Shown here piece by piece: positions 7,401 to 15,286 of a DNA stretch of 64,000 bases. Made by a program: the position numbers and the translations under genes. How positions within the stretch are numbered: the stretch's first letter is position 1; each line of letters begins with the position of its first letter. This DNA comes from Sulfopaludibacter sp035606355. GTDB lineage: Bacteria; Acidobacteriota; Terriglobia; Bryobacterales; Bryobacteraceae. The DNA lies in the NCBI GenBank assembly GCA_035606355.1, contig DATNFO010000067.1:1-64000 (forward strand), in the 5' to 3' direction. The notes under the pieces are model-generated. The model saw only the letters and a program-made list of their open reading frames with translations. It had not been told where the DNA came from and did not search any database.

Positions 7401-9300
7401 TTTCCGGCGACCAGTTGGTGAGCCCGACGCTCGCCGAAAAGTTGGCCTGAAGCGCTCCGCGGTTGAGCACTGCGTTGGTGATGGTGGCTCCATTTTTCGC
7501 CGCGGCAACTCCGGCGGTGAAGCTGGTGAAGGGGCGGCCCTCGACGGCAAAATTCGCTGCTGTTACGTTCGCGACGATATGCGGCGCGCTCAGGCTGCCG
7601 TTGACGGTAGCGTTTACGGTGAGCTCGCCATTGCGCGCGAAGGTCACCGGAACCACAGCGAGCGGGCGGAAATCGGCGAAATCCCGCGTGGTGAGCTTCA
7701 CCTGCACCTGCTTGCCGAGCGAGCCGGCGAGATCCAGCGTGGTGTGCGGCAGATTGATGTGAGAGCGGTCCAGCACAATGGAATCGGCGCGCGCGTTGTA
7801 GTTCACGCCGAGGTGCCCGGACACGGGAATCCCGCGGCGGCCGGGCACGATGCCGAGGTTGGCACTGGCGACCAGCGTGTTCATGTTTTTGATATTGCCT
7901 TCGGCGTTCACCGGACCGGAGACGACGCCGTCATATCCCAGGGAGCGATGCATCGCGAGACGGGCAAGCTGATCGATATCGAAGTGCCGCAGATCGCCGT
8001 TCACATGGAACTGCGCCATATCGACGAGCGATGCCGAGCCGGCAAAGTTCCCGCCGAGCGCGCTGAGCCGCATGCCGGTGAGCTCGATGCGGTGCGGGTC
8101 CGCCGACACGGCGGAGGCAAGATCGACGCCGGCGAGATGCATTGTGCCTGACCGGAAAGCCACGTTGTGCGCGGCGACGTTCGCGGTCACCAGATAATTA
8201 TTGTTGGCATCGAGCTTCGCGTTGCCGCCGATCTGTACTTCGCCTTCCGGGCGCTGCGCGAGGCGCATGAGCCTGCCGAGCTCGCCGAGAGCCAGCGATG
8301 CATTGAATTGCAGCGATCCGGCTGCGCCCGACGCATCCTTCAGCGTGCCGGACGCTTCGACGTTGGTGTGACCGAGAGCCAGGCGCGCAGTCTGCACCTG
8401 TATGCGGTTATCCGCCATGTTTGCGAGCAGATCCACGGTAGCGATGCGCGGGCCATGCACGGTATCGAGCGGCACGGTGAGTCCTGCGGCACGGCGGACT
8501 TCATCGAGCGCAATGCTGCCGTTCACGTGCGCCGAAGTGCGTGGATCGATGAGGTGGTCCATGGCTCCGGAGATGACGAGGTGCGATTCCGGCGTGGTCA
8601 ACTCCGCGTTGGTCAGCGTCACTTTATCTTTTTCGGCAGTGAGGGGAAGTTTCACCGACACGTCTACTGTCTGGTTGTTGCCCGATTTGACATACAGCGG
8701 GGCGATATCGATCTCGCCCTTATAGCTCGGGGTGAGCGCGTTGTAGCCGATTTGCGCGCGCAGGTTGGCGCCGCTCACGTTCAGCCGGCTCGGCTGGTTG
8801 GCGAAGAGAATACTGCCATTGCGCAGATCAAAGTGGCCGATGGCGAGATCGACGATAGTTTCGAGTCCGGTCTTGTTGCTGCTCTTCGCCTGTATTTTGG
8901 GCGCGGGGATGTTGGTGCGGCCGTCCGGAAAGACCATGACGTCCACGGCCGGCGTGTCCACCAGCAGGTAAGCAATATCGACGAAGCCTTTTAAGGGCGA
9001 GAGAAGTTTCAGATCCACCTGGACGAGCTTGGCGCTGAGCAGCGGCGGGGCGGTAGGAGGCTCAAGGCCGTGCACCACGAAGCCGCGCACCTGGGCGCGC
9101 AAATGGGTCCACTCAAAGTTGAAGGAAGCGATATCGACTTTGCCGCCGGTGGCATCTTCCACGGCGGTGACGATCTTCTCGCGGACCAGATTGCGGAACC
9201 AGCTTGTCTGCACGATGATAATGACCGCGAGGAAAAGCAGAACGATGAGGCCGCCGATGGAGCCCGCGACAATGGCCAGTATTTTGCGCGGCCGGCTCAT
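4459..9300 (-). CDS. tamB: TamB/YtfN-like translocation and assembly protein
   Basis: A 1613-residue envelope protein starting MSRPRKILAI, with one N-terminal membrane anchor (residues about 6-30), a very long repetitive beta-rich body and a C-terminal DUF490/TamB domain (about the last 300 residues, including NIDLETTVQGIDVSLSVSG and a final FDLDFYYKKRF). TamB-family (AsmA-like) proteins bridge the periplasm and move lipid, or help outer-membrane protein assembly, with an Omp85 partner. The ATG overlaps the stop of the SurA-like gene by 4 nt (ATGA), and that gene follows the Omp85 gene. This order supports an Omp85-TamB machine. An upstream in-frame start at 9357 would add 19 residues before the membrane anchor and is less likely. 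Confidence 0.9.
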   Translation of the reverse strand: MSRPRKILAIVAGSIGGLIVLLFLAVIIIVQTSWFRNLVREKIVTAVEDATGGKVDIASFNFEWTHLRAQVRGFVVHGLEPPTAPPLLSAKLVQVDLKLLSPLKGFVDIAYLLVDTPAVDVMVFPDGRTNIPAPKIQAKSSNKTGLETIVDLAIGHFDLRNGSILFANQPSRLNVSGANLRAQIGYNALTPSYKGEIDIAPLYVKSGNNQTVDVSVKLPLTAEKDKVTLTNAELTTPESHLVISGAMDHLIDPRTSAHVNGSIALDEVRRAAGLTVPLDTVHGPRIATVDLLANMADNRIQVQTARLALGHTNVEASGTLKDASGAAGSLQFNASLALGELGRLMRLAQRPEGEVQIGGNAKLDANNNYLVTANVAAHNVAFRSGTMHLAGVDLASAVSADPHRIELTGMRLSALGGNFAGSASLVDMAQFHVNGDLRHFDIDQLARLAMHRSLGYDGVVSGPVNAEGNIKNMNTLVASANLGIVPGRRGIPVSGHLGVNYNARADSIVLDRSHINLPHTTLDLAGSLGKQVQVKLTTRDFADFRPLAVVPVTFARNGELTVNATVNGSLSAPHIVANVTAANFAVEGRPFTSFTAGVAAAKNGATITNAVLNRGALQANFSASVGLTNWSPEKSNSLRADLTIRNADLRDIMALAGQPTSPVTGTLTADAHINGTIGSPQGNADLAVAGGAIEGEPFDRLTAHAAMTPTEIDVPTLQLVAGPSHVDLTATYRHALNDLQNGNLVAHVASNQVQLAQFQSLVKDRPGLHGILNLNADAAASIRDTKAGTDVQISNLNAVAAVHGLAMEGKNLGDVTVNANSSGNNIVYAINSDFAGSTIKVSGQSAIAAPHQTTANAQISNLPVDRVLAIAGHRDLPVRGTLALNGQVSGTLQDPRAAVNVRVTNGAAYDQPFNSLRADIDYTSTLADLRNFRLDIGSSYLEATASLNHPAGDLQDGQVRFDVRSNTIPINTIHAAAQAQPGLAGTLQVVAQGAATLHKNGDPVIQNLNANISAHNISRNKTQFGDLTLTASTRGNAVDFNLNSDLAHSNIRGNGELRLTAGYPVNAQLNFSGLTYQGLAPLISTNPAEPFDASLAGQLTVSGPVEHTDALTGTLQLTRLEAHSIPPTTAGKKPRVDFNLHNDGTATIALAHNVVTVQNFHITGPYTNLALSGTANIAAPQAVNLRATGNVNLELLEAFSSDIYSQGAVTLNADVTGTTANPVVNGRIQLQNASFNELSLPNGLSNANGTIVFNGSQALIQNITGETGGGKVVVSGVVSYASTPMQFRIQATATRVHIEAPANVTTEASARLTLTGTTDNSLVSGNVIIQDVALHSHSDIGSMLTSAATPPSASGPSTGFAGGLHFDIRIQTAPGIQFRTTLTQNLQADANLTLRGTLDHPGMLGRVTVTEGEVVFFGAKYTIDQGTVAFYDPSRINPVLNIDLETTVQGIDVSLSVSGPMDRMKLSYRSDPPMRFQDIVSLLASGKIPTTDPVLAANQPAAPQQSFEQAGASTLLGQAVANPVSGRLQRLFGVTKLSINPEIVGTSNTPQATLTLQQQITRDLTFTYVQDVTQSNPEAIRVEWSINPQFSAVAQRDIYGMFDLDFYYKKRFH

Positions 9301-9929
9301 TGAAATGCTCCCTGCTTGAACACCACGCGCGTGGCGGCGCGGGTCTGCTTGAGCCACGAATCGAGCTGCTCGTCAACGGTGCCCGCTGTCGGGTTGCCTT
9401 CCTTCTTTACGCGGTTGGCGGTCTGCACGTCTTTCGGAGGAGTGGGCGAGCCGGCGACGGAGCGGTCCGCCGTGCCCTGGGTAGCGATGGGCACGTTCAG
9501 GCCGGGCTTGAAGCGCATGTCCGTGAAGCGGAGAACGGACTCCTGCCAGAGCAGGTAGGTTTTCAACTGATCTTCGGTAATTCCGTACTTCTGGAGCGCG
9601 GCATGATACTGCGCGATGCTGCGGTAATGCTGCTGCCGGAAGGCGCGCACCAGTTTATCGCCATCGGCGGCGGGCGCGGGCGCGTAGTGGCCCATCGCCA
9701 TCTCATTGCGGATGAGTTGCTGGTCGACGAGCTTATCGGCGGCATCCCGCCGCGCTTGCGCGCTGACATCCAGCGGATCGCCGTTGACAAACTCGGTGAG
9801 CCGCACGGCCTGCAAAACTTCGCTCTCCGTGAAGACGGTGTTGCCGACAACGACGGCGATGCGGTCCACGACGTCCGCGGAAAGCAGCGCGGAGCCGGCG
9901 AGTAATAAAGCTGCGATGCGGGGTCCCAT
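9297..9929 (-). CDS. SurA N-domain-like periplasmic chaperone lacking a PPIase domain
   Basis: A 210-residue protein starting MGPRIAALLLAGSALLSA, a signal peptide. The segment after it (VDRIAVVVGNTVFTESEVLQAVRL) has the SurA/PpiD/peptidyl-prolyl isomerase N-terminal form, followed by helices with KLVDQQLIRNEM. No parvulin domain is present: the C-terminal third is a short charged region ending VVFKQGAFQ. It should act as a periplasmic chaperone for outer-membrane proteins, but with no isomerase activity. It lies between an Omp85 gene (1 nt gap) and tamB (4-nt overlap), so the three are surely cotranscribed. The start was chosen at the signal peptide; the open frame extends 60 codons further upstream into the Omp85 gene. 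Confidence 0.8.
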   Translation of the reverse strand: MGPRIAALLLAGSALLSADVVDRIAVVVGNTVFTESEVLQAVRLTEFVNGDPLDVSAQARRDAADKLVDQQLIRNEMAMGHYAPAPAADGDKLVRAFRQQHYRSIAQYHAALQKYGITEDQLKTYLLWQESVLRFTDMRFKPGLNVPIATQGTADRSVAGSPTPPKDVQTANRVKKEGNPTAGTVDEQLDSWLKQTRAATRVVFKQGAFQ

Positions 9930-9930
9930 T

Positions 9931-12900
9931 TTAGAATGCCTGTCCAATGTTGAAGAAGAACTGGAAATGTCCGGTGTTTTGGATGGTGGTCTGCGCGCCG
10001 CCGAAGAGCAACTGCTGGGCGGTGCCCTTGAGCCCCTGGAACGTGGGCGAATTGAGCGAGTACGCGAGGTCCACCGCGATAGGCCCGAGCGGCGTTTTGT
10101 AGCGGACACCGAAGCCGACGGCGTGCACCATGTAATTGAAGTCGGTGATGTCTTTCTGGTGGACGCGGAAGGAGAATGCGCCCATGTTCGAAAAAATGTT
10201 GCCGAAATCGTGAAAGAACACGCCCTGCATGTTGGAGCTGAGGAACGGGAAGCGCAGTTCCGTGGAGTGGAAGAACAGCGTGTTGCCGCCGAGCGGGAAA
10301 CCGGTCACCAAATCGCGCGGGCCGGCCTGGTTTTCGGAAAAACCGCGCATGGAGCTTTCGCCTCCGCCGAAGAAACGCTCGGGAAGCGGCACATAATCCT
10401 GGGCCGCGATACCGCCGGTGTTGTACGGATGAAGGATGCCGAACTCGGTGTTGCTGGCCAGAACGAACTGCGTGGCGACGGGATGGTAGTACGAATTGCG
10501 CAGCAGCAACCGCGTGAAATTGCGGTTGCCGCCGAATTGATGGGCGGCGAGTCCGGCGTCGAGGCTGTTGTAGAAGCCGCGATGCGCGTCAGTGGGGTCG
10601 TCACGCCGGTCCTGCACGATATTGAAGCCGGAATAGCCGACGTGCGAGGGCGCCGAGTACAGCGGAATCAGTAACGGATTGATCTTCAAGGTGCTTTGAA
10701 GCACCTGGTCGTGCGTCCACGAATAGCGCCAGAAGAGGGTTGTGGCCTTGCTGAGTTTCTGCGAAACCTGCAATTGTCCCTGCAGCCGCACGGCGGTAAA
10801 TGTGAGCACGTTGCGGGTGTTGTCATAGAGCGCGGTGATGGAGATGTTGCGGCCATCAACGTTGTGGAATCGCGGCAGCAGATAGCTGAGGGAGCCCAGG
10901 CGGTCCAGAGTGGAGTATCTCGCCTTCATCGTGAGACTATGGCCGAGGCCAAACATATTGAGGCGCGAAAGCTGCAGGCTGATGCGCGGCGAAAACCCGG
11001 TGGTGCCGGAGGGATTATTCAAGCTGTACTGGCTGCCGCCGATCTGCGCGATCTCCGCACCGAAGCCGACGGCCATGTTATAGCGGTGTCCCTCGACGAA
11101 GTGGTAATCGACATACTTCGATTCGGTGTCGCCCTGCTGATTCTGAATGGCCATATCGACGGTGTCGAACACGCCGAGGTCATAGAGACGGCGCTGCATA
11201 TCGCCCATCACCGTCCAGGAGAGCGGATCGCCGGGCTGCAGCAGCACGTTCGGTTTAATCAGCCGCTGATTGGTGATGTGCAAACCGGCCAGCAGCACAT
11301 CGCGGACGTACATCGGCTGCCCTTCGGTGACGTCGTAGCGCACCGTCATTTCGTATTCTCCGGGCCCGGGAGTGACGTGCGGCGCCAACGCGGCGTTGGG
11401 ATAGCCGTCGGACTGATAGCGGCGAATGATGTAATCGCGGTCCATCGCTACGGCGGTTTCGCTAAACGGTTCGCCGGGAATGGACTCCAACTCAGGCTCA
11501 ATATCGCCTTGCTGGAAGTTGGACATGCCGGCGATGGAAACGGCGGCGACCTTATATTGCGGCCCTTCCTGGATGGCTACTGTGACGGCTACGTTGCCCT
11601 TTTTGCCCTTGTAATCGTCGGTGGTTTTGATGTCGACTTTGCAATCGTGAAAACCGTTGTCGTGATAGAGCGCCTGAATGGTTTCGGCGTCTTTGGTGGC
11701 AAAGCCGCCGCTGTAGCGGCCGTGACGCATGATCAGGAACCCGGCAGGCTGAATGTACATGCGCTCGCGAATTTCCGGCGTGGTGAAGTAGTGGTTCCCG
11801 GTGACGGTCAGCGACACCACTTTGTGGCGCTCGCCGCGGCTGATGTCATATGTAATTTGTTCCAGGTCAGGATTAACTGCCTTTTCCTGAAAGTCCACCT
11901 GGACGTCAAAGTAGCCCTGATTCTGGAAATAGTCGCGGAGGTTGCGCGCGCCGTTCACGAGTAAGTCGCGGTTGACAGTTTCCTCGTCGAAGACGGGAAC
12001 GTATTCCTCGAGCTTGCTCCTCCTGACTTTTGCGCCGCTGGTGGTGATCTTCACTTTGGGGCCGCCGTCGGCCTGTATGTGCTCGCGGACGCGATTTTCG
12101 GCGGCAAGATACTCGGGCTTGCTCAGTGTGACCGACGCGGTGAGCCGGTCCTGCTTCTGATACTTGCCGCGGATGTTCCGAACGCCATTCTGGGTGGTGG
12201 CCGCGGTGACCTGCTTCCATCTGGAAATGCCGTGATACTTCGCGGCCTTTTCCAGCTTCTGCGCGTCGATCTTGGTATCGCCGGCGACGACCGGCATGGT
12301 GTAGCGGGCGCGCTTGCCGGAATCGATCTGGAACGTGATGGCAACCTGCTCGTGAGCGGGGTCGCGCTCGATTACCGGCGTGACGGTGGCGAGGTAGAGG
12401 CCGTTGCGCTGCAGGAGATTTTTGATGCCGCGAACGGCGGTATTAACGTCTTCGTCGCTGAAGGGCGTGCCGAGTTCGAGGCGCGAAGCATTGGTGAGCT
12501 GGCCGCGATTGGGCGGCAGCTTGATCTTGCCGTGCGTCTCGACGGGACCGACAAACCACTGATCGGTCGTGCGGAAGACGAGCACGAGGCCGGCGCCGGA
12601 AGGCTGTGTATCGGCTTCGATATCGGAATACTGACCGGAGCTATAGAGCCGCTTGATGGCGTCGCGGACTTCGTCGAGGCTGAGCGCCGTGCCGGGCTTG
12701 AGGCCGATGAGACGATTGAGGTCGGTTTCGGCGACCGGCTGGACGGCGGGTTCGAACTTGATTGCGGCAATGGGCTTGCCTTCGTAAGTGGTGGGACCTG
12801 CGAGATCGTCAGCGGCGAATGCGCCGGGAACGAACGCAAGAAGACACACGGAGACCAGACACCGCTGCAGCGCAGGACGCGACGCCATATTGGCGTACAT
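9931..12900 (-). CDS. Omp85-family outer-membrane assembly protein (BamA/TamA type)
   Basis: A 989-residue protein with a signal peptide ending AFAADD. The region from about residue 45 to 600 holds a series of POTRA-like repeats (five or more, for example IKRLYSSGQYSDIE, LRDYFQNQGYFDVQV and MQRRLYDLGVFDTVD). The C-terminal 16-stranded barrel region (about 610-989) contains FGGGESSMRGF, the conserved barrel motif with the RGF loop, and ends in FFFNIGQAF, an outer-membrane beta-signal with terminal Phe. Omp85 proteins fold and insert outer-membrane proteins. The direct linkage to a SurA-like chaperone and TamB suggests a TamA-like role, but the many POTRAs also fit BamA. A second start at 12888 is possible. 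Upstream lies a repeat array. Confidence 0.9.
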   Translation of the reverse strand: MYANMASRPALQRCLVSVCLLAFVPGAFAADDLAGPTTYEGKPIAAIKFEPAVQPVAETDLNRLIGLKPGTALSLDEVRDAIKRLYSSGQYSDIEADTQPSGAGLVLVFRTTDQWFVGPVETHGKIKLPPNRGQLTNASRLELGTPFSDEDVNTAVRGIKNLLQRNGLYLATVTPVIERDPAHEQVAITFQIDSGKRARYTMPVVAGDTKIDAQKLEKAAKYHGISRWKQVTAATTQNGVRNIRGKYQKQDRLTASVTLSKPEYLAAENRVREHIQADGGPKVKITTSGAKVRRSKLEEYVPVFDEETVNRDLLVNGARNLRDYFQNQGYFDVQVDFQEKAVNPDLEQITYDISRGERHKVVSLTVTGNHYFTTPEIRERMYIQPAGFLIMRHGRYSGGFATKDAETIQALYHDNGFHDCKVDIKTTDDYKGKKGNVAVTVAIQEGPQYKVAAVSIAGMSNFQQGDIEPELESIPGEPFSETAVAMDRDYIIRRYQSDGYPNAALAPHVTPGPGEYEMTVRYDVTEGQPMYVRDVLLAGLHITNQRLIKPNVLLQPGDPLSWTVMGDMQRRLYDLGVFDTVDMAIQNQQGDTESKYVDYHFVEGHRYNMAVGFGAEIAQIGGSQYSLNNPSGTTGFSPRISLQLSRLNMFGLGHSLTMKARYSTLDRLGSLSYLLPRFHNVDGRNISITALYDNTRNVLTFTAVRLQGQLQVSQKLSKATTLFWRYSWTHDQVLQSTLKINPLLIPLYSAPSHVGYSGFNIVQDRRDDPTDAHRGFYNSLDAGLAAHQFGGNRNFTRLLLRNSYYHPVATQFVLASNTEFGILHPYNTGGIAAQDYVPLPERFFGGGESSMRGFSENQAGPRDLVTGFPLGGNTLFFHSTELRFPFLSSNMQGVFFHDFGNIFSNMGAFSFRVHQKDITDFNYMVHAVGFGVRYKTPLGPIAVDLAYSLNSPTFQGLKGTAQQLLFGGAQTTIQNTGHFQFFFNIGQAF

Positions 12901-13083
12901 GAATGCAAGTTCGGTGCCCTAGTGTGCCGGATTACGTCCGGGGCGGAGAAAGCGGATGGTTCTTTGCGGTCGGCGGCCGGCGATTGGAGAAAGTTACATG
13001 GGGGCCAGTGGGATCGGGATGATGCGACACGGTTCGGGGAGACGGAGGCGCTAGCGGGTCACGGGCGCACGGCGCCTTTTACT

Positions 13084-13720
13084 GGAAGAAATCCGGCTGT
13101 TGTTCTCGTCGCGATCCATCCGCCTTTCGATGCACCTTTTATGTTGTGAAAAAATCCGGCTACCGTTCTCGTCGCACTCCATTCGCTTTTCGATACACCT
13201 CTTACCGCTCCCTCACTGTCACGGCTCCGTTAGCAGCATCAACCACATACGGAGCCGTGACCGTTAGGGAGCGGTAAAAGGTGCCGGTGATTCGAGTGCG
13301 TTTTCGATGCGGCAAAAAGCAATTCGATATTTTTTCACAACCCCGTAAGGGAGCGGTAGTAGGTGCCGGTGATTCGAGTGCGTTTTCGATGCGGCAAAAA
13401 AGCAATTCGATATTTTTTCACAACCCCGTAAGGGAGCGGTAGTAGGTGCCGGGGATCGGAGTGCGTTTTCGATGCGGCAAAAAAGCAATTCGATATTTTT
13501 TCACAACCCCGTCAGGGAGCGGTAAAAGGTGCCGGGGATTCGAGTGCGTTTGAATGTGGCAAAAAGCAATTTGATATTTTTTCACCACCCCGTTAGGGAG
13601 CGGTAAACGGTGCCGGTGATTCGAGTGCGTTTTGAAGTCGGCGTAAAAGAAACTCGATTAAACGGTGCCGGGGATACGGAAGCAATTCGATTTCTTCATT
13701 GCCCCGGCAGGGAGCGGGCC
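13084..13720. repeat. Palindromic repeat element, copy 1, with tandem array
   Basis: Fills most of the gap between the EamA gene and the Omp85 gene. The core is an inverted repeat (13203-13230 with 13249-13276, 26 of 28 positions pairing) around an 18-nt loop (TAGCAGCATCAACCACAT). Left of the core are two A-type cassettes containing GTTCTCGTCGC and CATTCGC. Right of it are B-type cassettes (GATTCGAGTGCG ... CAATTCGATATTTTTTCACA) repeated five to six times. Related copies are at 22615, 29013 and 63933. The right end reaches the last codons of the EamA gene. Bases 12901-13083 show nothing recognisable. Short open frames in this array are by-products of the repeat. Confidence 0.9.
13267..13720. 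repeat. Tandem 81-83 bp repeats (B cassettes)
   Basis: The phrase GGGAGCGGTA recurs at 13267, 13349, 13432, 13515 and 13596, giving periods of 82, 83, 83 and 81 bp. A last degenerate copy of the phrase is at 13710. Each unit reads GGGAGCGGTA(A/G)(A/T)(A/C)GGTGCCGG, then GATTCGAGTGCG, an A-rich stretch with CAATTCGATATTTTTTCAC and CCCCGT. Units 2 to 4 are nearly identical, so expansion looks recent. There is no CRISPR-like unique spacer. Confidence 0.9.
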
Positions 13721-14598
13721 CTCCCCGAGAGCGCCAGCGCCACTCCACCCAGGATTGCGATGGAGGCCAGCGCCAGGCGCCACGTCAATTGCTCGCCTAA
13801 CAGCAACACGCCTGCGATGGCGGTGAGAACCGGAACCGTCAACTGCACGACGGCAGCGACGCTCGTGCGCAGGTTCTTCACCGCAACGTACCAGATGGCG
13901 TACCCCAGGCCGGAGGCTACTGCTCCGGAGACCGCCGCCAAACCGATACCGAACCAGGTCGCGTGAACATGGCCTGTTCGCCAAACGAGAATCAGCGCGG
14001 CGAGCGCCAGTGGAACGGCTCTTGCGAAGTTGCCCGCGGTCGCCGCGACCATGGAGGAGAAGCCGCGGGCTGCCAGCGAGTAATAACCCCAGGATGCGCC
14101 CGATAAAGCCATCACCGACAACCCGACAGCGGAAGGCGCGGCCAAGCCGGGAAGGGCGAGCGACACCAACCCGCCAAGCGCCATCGCCAGACCGATCCAC
14201 TCCGAGTATGCCGGCCGCTCGCCCCCGGCGATTCCGATCGCCAGCATCGTCATCTGCACGGCCGCGAACAACACCAGGGCGCCGGTGCCGGCGTTCAGCG
14301 AGAGGTAGGCATAGGAAAAAGCGAGGGAGTAGGTGAATAGCGCAATGGCAGCGCGCAAGGAGCCGTGATGGAGGACGGCGCGCAGGCCCTCCGGCCGGAA
14401 CCCGGTGAGCAGCACGAGCGCGAGGGCTCCGGCGACGATGCGGACCGCGGTGAAACTGCCCCAATCGATTTCGCCTGCGCGCAGCGCAAATCGCGCGAGC
14501 AGCGAATTGGTTGAAAAGAACGCCATCGCCAAGCCGGCCAGCAGCAGTGTCCGGCGAGCGGGAGCGGGCTGCGCGGCTCTGGAGATTGCAGGCGTCAC
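13696..14598 (-). CDS. EamA/DMT-family transporter
   Basis: A 300-residue inner-membrane protein with about ten hydrophobic segments arranged as two EamA halves, the layout of drug/metabolite exporters. The first helix region is LLLAGLAMAFFSTNSLLARFAL, and a conserved second-half segment PVLTAIAGVLLLGEQLTW is at about 250-268. The substrate is unknown; amino acids or small metabolites are usual for the family. The start used here is a GTG with no clear ribosome site. The last codons (ARSLPGQ) lie in sequence related to the adjacent palindromic repeat, so the C-terminus may have been reshaped by the element. Confidence 0.85.
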   Translation of the reverse strand: MTPAISRAAQPAPARRTLLLAGLAMAFFSTNSLLARFALRAGEIDWGSFTAVRIVAGALALVLLTGFRPEGLRAVLHHGSLRAAIALFTYSLAFSYAYLSLNAGTGALVLFAAVQMTMLAIGIAGGERPAYSEWIGLAMALGGLVSLALPGLAAPSAVGLSVMALSGASWGYYSLAARGFSSMVAATAGNFARAVPLALAALILVWRTGHVHATWFGIGLAAVSGAVASGLGYAIWYVAVKNLRTSVAAVVQLTVPVLTAIAGVLLLGEQLTWRLALASIAILGGVALALSGRARSLPGQ

Positions 14599-14625
14599 TA
14601 AAGTTGAGGGTTGGCCGCCCGGCGG

Positions 14626-15051
14626 CTAACTCTCAAGTTTCGCAGTAAGGGTGATGTTGGTTCTGTAAAGCTTCGAGACGGGACAGCCGCTCTTGGCCGC
14701 CTGCACGGCTTTGTCGAAAGCCTCCTGGCTGGCCCCCGGCACTTTGGCGTGCAGGTCCAGATGGCTTTCGGTGATCGCAAAGCCGTCGGGCTGCTTTTCG
14801 AGACTAATGGAGCACGTGGTTTCGAGCGACTCCGCGGTGAGGCCGGCTTGGCCCAACTGCGCGGAGAGCGCCATGGTGAAGCAGCCCGCGTGAGCGGCGG
14901 CGAGCAGTTCTTCGGGGTTGGTACCGTGCCCGTCTTCAAATCTCGTATGGAAGGAGTATGCCGAGTTTTTCAAAACTCCGCTGGCAGTAGATACGGTCCC
15001 GTTGCCGCTCTTCAAATCGCCGCGCCATTGCGCGGACGCTGTACGTTTCAT
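14626..15051 (-). CDS. osmC: OsmC/Ohr-family peroxiredoxin-like protein
   Basis: A 141-residue cytosolic protein starting MKRTASAQW. The two redox cysteines of the OsmC family are in place: Cys57 in AAHAGCFTM and Cys123 in KSGCPVSK. Arg37 of FHTRFE and the ELLAAAHAGC helix also fit. These enzymes reduce organic hydroperoxides with lipoyl or low-molecular-weight thiols. The length is that of OsmC. It lies 27 nt upstream of the EamA gene on the same strand. OsmC is preferred over Ohr because of the GTNPEELLAAAHAGC pattern. Confidence 0.9.
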   Translation of the reverse strand: MKRTASAQWRGDLKSGNGTVSTASGVLKNSAYSFHTRFEDGHGTNPEELLAAAHAGCFTMALSAQLGQAGLTAESLETTCSISLEKQPDGFAITESHLDLHAKVPGASQEAFDKAVQAAKSGCPVSKLYRTNITLTAKLES

Positions 15052-15286
15052 TGCGTTGGGCCTCCGTTCAAAGTGTAGCGGAGACGGGGACGATGTGGCG
15101 ATAAAAGCACGGCGCAGAGGCGGACCCTACGGCTCCTGACACCGGTATTTCGGCGACGGTGTTACGATTACCTGTACCGACACGCACCTGCCGATCAGAA
15201 ACCGAATGAGGCGATCCGATCGAACCGCGGACAACTTGCCGGGGAAAGGAAAGCCCTCAGCCGGCATCGGCGGGGCAGCGGCAAGT

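Noticed and set aside
6097..8151. 684-codon open frame on the plus strand
   Set aside because: It lies wholly antisense to tamB, whose domain order and operon context are clear. Long antisense frames are common in GC-rich genes and this one has no recognisable domain.
13202..13488. Short open frames inside the repeats, with translated phrases such as SLTVTAP
   Set aside because: They arise because the repeat unit lacks stops in some frames. They have no ribosome site and change with the copy.
13267..13720. CRISPR array
   Set aside because: The unit is repeated as a whole (81-83 bp) without short direct repeats and unique spacers, and no cas genes are present.
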